Shown: positions 59,486-64,000 of the stretch, piece by piece
Position numbering within the stretch: the stretch's first letter is position 1
Layout: every line of letters starts with the position of its first letter
From: [Actinomadura] parvosata subsp. kistnae
GTDB taxonomy: Bacteria > Actinomycetota > Actinomycetes > Streptosporangiales > Streptosporangiaceae
Length of the DNA stretch: 64,000 bases
NCBI RefSeq assembly: GCF_900323885.1
Contig: NZ_OOHJ01000030.1
Location: forward strand, 558,001 to 622,000
Reading direction: 5' to 3'
Position numbers and translations under genes: made by a program
The notes under the pieces: model-generated
The model's input: the letters and a program-made list of their open reading frames with translations, nothing else
Told to the model about the DNA's origin: nothing
Databases searched by the model: none

Positions 59486-60786
59486 CCAGCCCTCCCGCCC
59501 CCAAGAGAGCGGCGGCGCGCGGTGAGCGGGCCACCGCGGTCGGCGACAACAGCGGCATCACCCAGCAGGGCGACAACGCCGCCGCCGGGCAGGTGCGGGC
59601 CGAGACCGTGGGCGAGATCCACATTCACAGCGGGCCGCCGTCGCCGCGGAAGCAGGCACCCGACGAGGGCAGACGGCGGCTGCTCTTCATGGCCGCGGTG
59701 GGCGGCGCCTGCCTGGCCAGCGGCGCGGTCGGCGGCGGGCTCTGGTTCCAGCGGAGCCTGACCGGGTTGACGCCGGTGTTCGGCGGCGGCTGGGAGGGCC
59801 TGTTCGCCAGTGAGGAGATCGGGGACGTCTTCCGCCGGCGGGGGCTCGATGTCGACGTCAACAACCTGTCCGGCATCGACATGACCTACATCAAGGGCAG
59901 GGACCTGGACCGGTACGACTTCTTCCTGTGCCCGGCCGACACCATCGTCGCGGCGGTGAAGAACAACTTCAGGATGTCGGGACAGTCGCCCTCGAACCCC
60001 CGGCTGGTGTTCCAGGCGCCCATGGTGGTGCTGGTCCATCGGGACCTGCTGGAATGCCTGGCAAGCCAGTCGCTCGTCAGGCTCGAGAACGGCTTCTCCA
60101 TGTTCGACGTCCGGCACTATCTGCGCCTCCGATTAACGGCGCCGGACTGGACCTGGGGCCGCATCGGAGCACCGGAAGCGGTCGCGCAGGGGGATTCGCA
60201 GATAGAAGTGGTCTCCGGCGCCCCGTGTTCCGCCGGCGGCGGCGACCTTTACCTGAGCCTGCTCATTCACGCGCACCGGAAGAGCTACCACGCGGACCGG
60301 CCGCGTTTGATCAGCGACCTGCGGCGATTGTTCCAGAACAGCTGGCCGCCGAGCAGCTTCGGCCTTTTGCAGGAGTTCTTCTCCAGCCACCAGTATCCGA
60401 TGGCCTTCGTCTACGAGCACGACGCGCTCAAGTATCTGGCGGACCAGCAGGGCATCGCGGCCGACGAGTATCGCCTGCTCTACCCCGATCCGGGGGTGAT
60501 CTCCAAGCACATGTTCGTCGGCCGCGATGACAAGGGCGGCAGCGAGCTCGTCGGTGATCTGCTCACCTCGCGCGAAGTGCAGCGGATCATGGCGCGGCGG
60601 TTCTTCCTGCGCGGCGCCGACGCCGGGCTGTTCGAGCAGGCGGTCGTCGCCCATGGCATGAGCGGCTGCATCCGGCAGGGCGACGCCCATGGGTCCCTGG
60701 CGCTGCCGAGCACGTCCGACATCGCCCCGTTCCCCCGCCCGGACCTCATGATCCAGCTCAGGAACGAGATCGTGGCATGCGCCTGA
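59482..60786 (+). CDS. Membrane-anchored solute-binding-like protein with NLR-style N-terminal tail
   Basis: 434 residues. Residues 18-52 ('GDNSGITQQGDNAAAGQ', then 'RAETVGEIHIHSG') form a Gly/Asn-rich strand-repeat segment of the kind seen in actinobacterial NLR/STAND and effector-associated proteins. One membrane helix follows at about 66-90 ('LLFMAAVGGACLASGAVGGG'). The outside part (about 95-434) has the order of a periplasmic-binding fold: 'DVFRRRGLDVDVNNLSGIDM', 'YDFFLCPADTIVAA', 'VFQAPMVVLVHRDLLE', 'HQYPMAFVYEHDALKYLA'. It overlaps the SBP-VWA lipoprotein gene by 10 bp. No permease is near, so transport is unlikely and sensing or assembly is more plausible. Confidence 0.75.
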   Translation: MTSPPAPKRAAARGERATAVGDNSGITQQGDNAAAGQVRAETVGEIHIHSGPPSPRKQAPDEGRRRLLFMAAVGGACLASGAVGGGLWFQRSLTGLTPVFGGGWEGLFASEEIGDVFRRRGLDVDVNNLSGIDMTYIKGRDLDRYDFFLCPADTIVAAVKNNFRMSGQSPSNPRLVFQAPMVVLVHRDLLECLASQSLVRLENGFSMFDVRHYLRLRLTAPDWTWGRIGAPEAVAQGDSQIEVVSGAPCSAGGGDLYLSLLIHAHRKSYHADRPRLISDLRRLFQNSWPPSSFGLLQEFFSSHQYPMAFVYEHDALKYLADQQGIAADEYRLLYPDPGVISKHMFVGRDDKGGSELVGDLLTSREVQRIMARRFFLRGADAGLFEQAVVAHGMSGCIRQGDAHGSLALPSTSDIAPFPRPDLMIQLRNEIVACA

Positions 60787-62333
60787 ACCGGCCGGCCTCC
60801 CGATGGGCGGGCATCGTGGCGGCGACGTCGCTGCTCCTGACCACCGGATCGTGCTCGCCACGCGCTCTGGAGCGGATCACGATCCTGGCCGCTCCCGAAC
60901 TGATGGAGCTGCGTCCCGTCCTGTCGGACTTCGCCCGCTCCGAAGGGATCCGCGTCGAGCTGCGCGAAGCCGGCAGCGCGCCCCTCGCGACGCAGCTGGG
61001 CACGCGGCCGCCGGTCGACGCGGTCTGGCTGCCGGCCGGTTTCGAGCAGGGCGGGGACGGCCACCGGCTGCTCGGCGCGGGAAGGACCATCACCTTCTCC
61101 CCCGTGCTGCTGGCGTTGAAGGCCCCGGTCGCCGACCGGCTCGGCTGGACCGGCAAGGGGGTCACCTGGAAGCAGATCGCCTCGGCCGCGCGCGGGCACC
61201 GCTTCACCTTCGGCATGAGCGCACCGGACTCGGCCTTCGCCGGGCGTGCCGCCGTCCTGGCCGCCGCCAGCGGGTTCACCGAGGTCATCGACTCGGTGGA
61301 CGACGGCGACATCTATCCGGCGGCGGGCGGGCTGCGGGCGATGTCCACCGCGCAGACCCTCACCGCGCCGACCGACGCCGAGCTGATCACCCGCTTCCTG
61401 CGGTCCGGCGGCGCCGCCGCGGACGGGCTGTTCACCTACGAATCCCAGATCGCCCGCCTCAACGCCTCCGGCCGGCTCGACCAGCAGCTCGTCCCCATAC
61501 GTCCGAGCGACGGCGTGGTCAACGCCACGTACACGTTGCGCCCGCTCCTGAGACCCCGTACCCCCAAGGCGGCCGAGCACCTGTCCCGGCTCACCAGCCA
61601 CCTGCTCAGCGCCGGAGCACAACGCGAGATCGCCGGCCGGATCCGTCACCGTCCCATCACGCCGGGCGTGCGCCCGCCCGCGGGACTGCCCGCGGACCCG
61701 CCCAGGCTGCTCAACATCCCCCGGGACCAGACCGTCGTCGACCGGCTCGTCGCCGTCTACCTGGGCCGCTACCGCTACGCCACCCGCACCGTGTTCCTCC
61801 TCGACGTGTCGGGCTCCATGCGCGGCGCCAGGACCGCGGACCTGCGCCGCGCCGCCGAAGCCCTGGCCGACGCGCCCGCGGTCCACCCGTCCGGGGCCGC
61901 CGCCGACGAGCAGGCGATCTTCCTGCCGTTCGCCTCCTCCCCCGCCAAGCCGGTGATCATCGAGCTGCCCGCCGCCCGCGACGCCGTCAGCGCCTTCCTC
62001 GCCCGCCTCACGCCCGGCGGATACACCGCCACGTACGACGCCCTCGTGGCCGGCCTGCGGAAACTGGCCAGGATCGGCACCGGCGACCGCATTCTCTCGA
62101 TCGTCCTGATCACCGACGGCATGGCCAACCGGGGCCGCACCCTCTCCGAGTTCATGAAATATCACGACACTCTTCCGCCCGATCTCAAGCGGGTGCCGGT
62201 CTACCCGGTGCTGGTCAAGGGCGCCGACGCCCGTTCCATGCGGGAGCTGGCCGACCACACCGGCGGCCGGCTCCTCGACGCCCGCCACTCCGACCTCGCC
62301 ACCGCCTTCACCACCTTCCGAGCCCAGCAATAA
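60777..62333 (+). CDS. SBP-VWA fusion lipoprotein
   Basis: 518 residues. Lipoprotein signal with lipobox 'LLLTTGSCSPR' (lipidated Cys near residue 26). Residues about 30-300 are a solute-binding fold ('VDAVWLPAGFEQGGDGHRLL', 'ITFSPVLLALKAPVADRLGW', 'DGLFTYESQIARLNASG'). Residues about 335-518 are a von Willebrand A domain with intact MIDAS: 'VFLLDVSGSMRGA' (DxSxS), Thr in 'GGYTATYDAL' and Asp in 'VLITDGMANRG'. Both domains face outwards. Coupled to the membrane SBP-like protein, it may form a two-protein surface complex that senses a ligand and an adhesive partner. Confidence 0.85.
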   Translation: MRLNRPASRWAGIVAATSLLLTTGSCSPRALERITILAAPELMELRPVLSDFARSEGIRVELREAGSAPLATQLGTRPPVDAVWLPAGFEQGGDGHRLLGAGRTITFSPVLLALKAPVADRLGWTGKGVTWKQIASAARGHRFTFGMSAPDSAFAGRAAVLAAASGFTEVIDSVDDGDIYPAAGGLRAMSTAQTLTAPTDAELITRFLRSGGAAADGLFTYESQIARLNASGRLDQQLVPIRPSDGVVNATYTLRPLLRPRTPKAAEHLSRLTSHLLSAGAQREIAGRIRHRPITPGVRPPAGLPADPPRLLNIPRDQTVVDRLVAVYLGRYRYATRTVFLLDVSGSMRGARTADLRRAAEALADAPAVHPSGAAADEQAIFLPFASSPAKPVIIELPAARDAVSAFLARLTPGGYTATYDALVAGLRKLARIGTGDRILSIVLITDGMANRGRTLSEFMKYHDTLPPDLKRVPVYPVLVKGADARSMRELADHTGGRLLDARHSDLATAFTTFRAQQ

Positions 62334-62361
62334 GGTCCAGCGGCATGAGGTGACGACGTCG

Positions 62362-63057
62362 TCACAAGTCCTCGCCCGGGATCAGACCGGCGCGGTAGGC
62401 GGCCAGCGCGGCCTGCACCCGGTTGTCGAGCCGCAGCCGCGTCAGGATGCGGTTGACACGGCTGCGCACGCTCGTCTCCGTCAGCCCGAGGGCTGCGGCG
62501 ATCTCCGGGTTGGTGTGGCCCTTGGCCAGGAGGATCAGCACGTCGCGCTCGCGTTCGGTGAGCCGGTCGACGAGGTCGGCTTCGCCGGCCGTCGCGCCGG
62601 GACCGGCCACGGCCGAGCGGGTGAAGGTCTCGATGAGGCGGCGGGTCGTGGACGGCGACAGGATGGACTCCCCCTCCGCGACGGTGCGGATCGCCTCCGC
62701 GAGCTGGTCGGGCCGGCTGTTCTTGAGGAGGAAGCCGGCGGCGCCGGCGCGGAGGGCGGCGTGGACGTACTCGTCCAGGTCGAAGGTGGTGAGGATGAGC
62801 ACCTTCGGGTGCGGGTCCGCGTGCGGCCACTGCCTGGTGATCGCCCTGGTGGCGTCCACCCCGGTCATCCCCGGCATGCGGACGTCCATGACGACGACGT
62901 CCGGCCGGTGCTCGAAGGCGGCGGCGACCGCCTGGGCGCCGTCGGCGGCCTCGGACACCACGTGGAAATCCGCACGGCGTTCGATCACCATGCGCAGCGC
63001 CGTGCGGACGACCGCCTGGTCGTCGGCGAGCACGATCCTCAACGGCGGCCTCGTCAC
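62362..63057 (-). CDS. NarL-family response regulator
   Basis: 231 residues from a GTG overlapping the kinase stop. Receiver: acidic pair in 'RIVLADDQAVVRTALRMVI', phosphoacceptor in 'PDVVVMDVRMPGMTGVDATR', Thr in 'LILTTFDLDEYVHAAL', Lys in 'GAAGFLLKNSRPDQ'. LuxR helix-turn-helix: 'LTERERDVLILLAKGHTNPE' and 'ETSVRSRVNRILTRLRLDNR'. Partner of the kinase at 63054-64000. Convergent with the SBP-VWA operon; targets unknown. Confidence 0.94.
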   Translation of the reverse strand: MTRPPLRIVLADDQAVVRTALRMVIERRADFHVVSEAADGAQAVAAAFEHRPDVVVMDVRMPGMTGVDATRAITRQWPHADPHPKVLILTTFDLDEYVHAALRAGAAGFLLKNSRPDQLAEAIRTVAEGESILSPSTTRRLIETFTRSAVAGPGATAGEADLVDRLTERERDVLILLAKGHTNPEIAAALGLTETSVRSRVNRILTRLRLDNRVQAALAAYRAGLIPGEDL

Positions 63058-64000
63058 GCGGCCTCCGCACCGAGGGGCAGCGTGGCGAGCAGCCGCCAGC
63101 CGCCTTCGCCGGTGGGCCGGCGCGCAGGGTGCCCTCCAGGACCTTGACCCGTTCGCGTAATCCGGTCAGCCCCATTCCCGCGCCGCCGATGCGGCGCGGT
63201 GTGGCGCGGGACGGGCCGTTCGTGAGGGTGATGCGCAGCTCGGGGCCCTGGCGCCGGATGCAGAGCGTGACGTCGGTGGGGGCCGCGTGCTTGATGACGT
63301 TCGTCAGTCCTTCCTGCACGATCCGGTACGCGGTGAGGTGCAGCGAGCGCGGCAGCGGGCCGAGGTCGTCGTCCATGCTCACCGTGAGGGTGCAGCCGGC
63401 GCTCTCCGCGGCCTGGGTGAGCTGCCGCAGGTCACCCAGGGTGGCCTCGGGCGACGGTTCGGCGGCTTCGTCCTTGGCGGCGAGCAGGCCGAGCAGGCGC
63501 CGCATGTCCGACAGCGCGGCGTCGGCGGTGCGGGCGATCGTCGTCAGCCCCTTGCGCACCGGGTTGTCGTCCGTCGCGGCTTCGACGTGGGCGTGCGCCA
63601 CCACCGCGATGGCGCTGAGATGGTGGGCGACCACGTCGTGGAGGTCGCGGGCGATGTGGGCGCGTTCGGCGATGACCGCCCGGTGGGCGCTCAGCTCCCG
63701 CTCCGCCCGCAACTGCCCGGTCAGCTCGCGCAACCGCCGGACGTCCTCGTCGATGCGGCGCCGGCCCTGGCCGAGCAGCCAGACGCAGACCGGGAAGGCG
63801 AGCAGGATCAGGGTGCTCAAGGCCGAGGACAGCCCGACCGGCCAGGACGAGGTGGCGACGTCGGCGACGACGACGCCGCACAGCACGACCAGCCCCGCCA
63901 GCGACCGCGCCGGCGGGGCGTACCGGGCGAGCGAGTACAGCGCGACCGCCAGGAACACCGGGACGATCCGCACATCCGTGGCGGGGCCGATCACCATCGA
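63054..64000 (-). CDS. NarL-type sensor histidine kinase, cut by window end and frameshifted at the 3' end
   Basis: The visible N-terminal part has membrane helices ('PVFLAVALYSLARYAPPARS', 'LAGLVVLCGVVVADVATSSW', 'STLILLAFPVCVWLLGQG'). The HisKA_3 motif 'ERAHIARDLHDVVAHHLSAI' carries the phospho-His, and the HATPase domain has 'IVQEGLTNVIKHAAPTDVTL' and 'GAGMGLTGLRERVKVLEGTL'. One base is missing in the GGG run at 63113-63115; restoring it gives '...GPTGEGGWRLLATLPLGA' and a TGA at 63054-63056 overlapping the regulator's GTG. As written, the frame runs through the regulator gene. Probably intact in the organism. The start may lie beyond 64000. Confidence 0.88.

Noticed and set aside
1..64000. 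tRNA, rRNA, CRISPR arrays, insertion sequences, prophage genes
   Set aside because: I looked for cloverleaf-type repeats, regularly spaced repeats, transposase motifs and integrases and saw none. A covariance-model search would be needed to exclude small RNAs.

Overview
The window looks like chromosomal DNA of a high-GC, mycelial-type actinomycete. The evidence is strong third-position GC, many GTG/TTG starts, many secreted glycosidases with Tat or Sec signals, many TetR/MarR/SpoIIE-STAS regulators, and a probable F420-type oxidoreductase. The family mix (GH28/GH27/GH29/GH105 plus a MsiK-style sugar importer without its own ATPase) would fit the Streptosporangiaceae (Nonomuraea-like), but that placement is a guess. 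I see no rRNA, tRNA, CRISPR array, insertion sequence or phage module.

Layout. 1-4.5 kb: the tail of a TetR gene, a MarR/flavoprotein pair sharing an operator, a STAS/DUF2795 pair behind a sigma-B-like promoter, and a zinc alcohol dehydrogenase. 4.8-6.9 kb: a large secreted beta-helix protein. 7-11 kb: an esterase-like protein, an SMP-30-like protein divergent from a TetR gene with three operator copies, a second TetR gene and a decayed epoxide hydrolase. 11-13.9 kb: a STAS / ANTAR-PAS-SpoIIE / anti-sigma-kinase module. 14-32.3 kb: the centrepiece, a plant-polysaccharide (probably rhamnogalacturonan/pectin side-chain) locus. It holds a multidomain GH29-like enzyme, a sugar ABC importer, a GH105 hydrolase, a CBM-Fn3 sugar dehydrogenase, and a tightly coupled run of three GH28 enzymes, a lyase-like protein, a second GH29-like enzyme and a GH27 galactosidase. 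Its two divergent promoter regions share a near-identical palindrome (WTAGGAAAGKTTCCTAA), which points to one repressor.

32.4-45 kb: accessory genes. These are an HxlR regulator beside an MFS exporter and a PPOX protein, a truncated response regulator, AraC/DoxX, LysR/LLM oxidoreductase, a beta-carbonic anhydrase, a graveyard of three truncated genes (permease, histidine kinase, response regulator), a secreted PLD-like protein, a cupin and an M23 peptidase. 45-59 kb: a very large S8 protease, a serine beta-lactamase-like protein, SDR/TetR, an aldo-keto reductase, SDR/MarR, a PadR-ABC-permease operon, and an rsgA paralogue preceded by a short upstream ORF and a hairpin that covers its likely ribosome-binding site. 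59.3-62.3 kb: a three-gene coupled operon of unknown function (a 40-residue peptide, a membrane-anchored solute-binding-like protein with a 'GDNSGITQQGDN' cytosolic tail, and an SBP-VWA lipoprotein). 62.3-64 kb: a NarL-type two-component pair running off the end.

A recurring oddity is that several otherwise good genes (at 11.2, 48.9, 54.0 and 63.1 kb, and inside the 10.4-11.1 kb relic) are broken by one missing base in a short G or C run. This looks more like base-calling error than decay, and it should be resolved before those genes are called pseudogenes.
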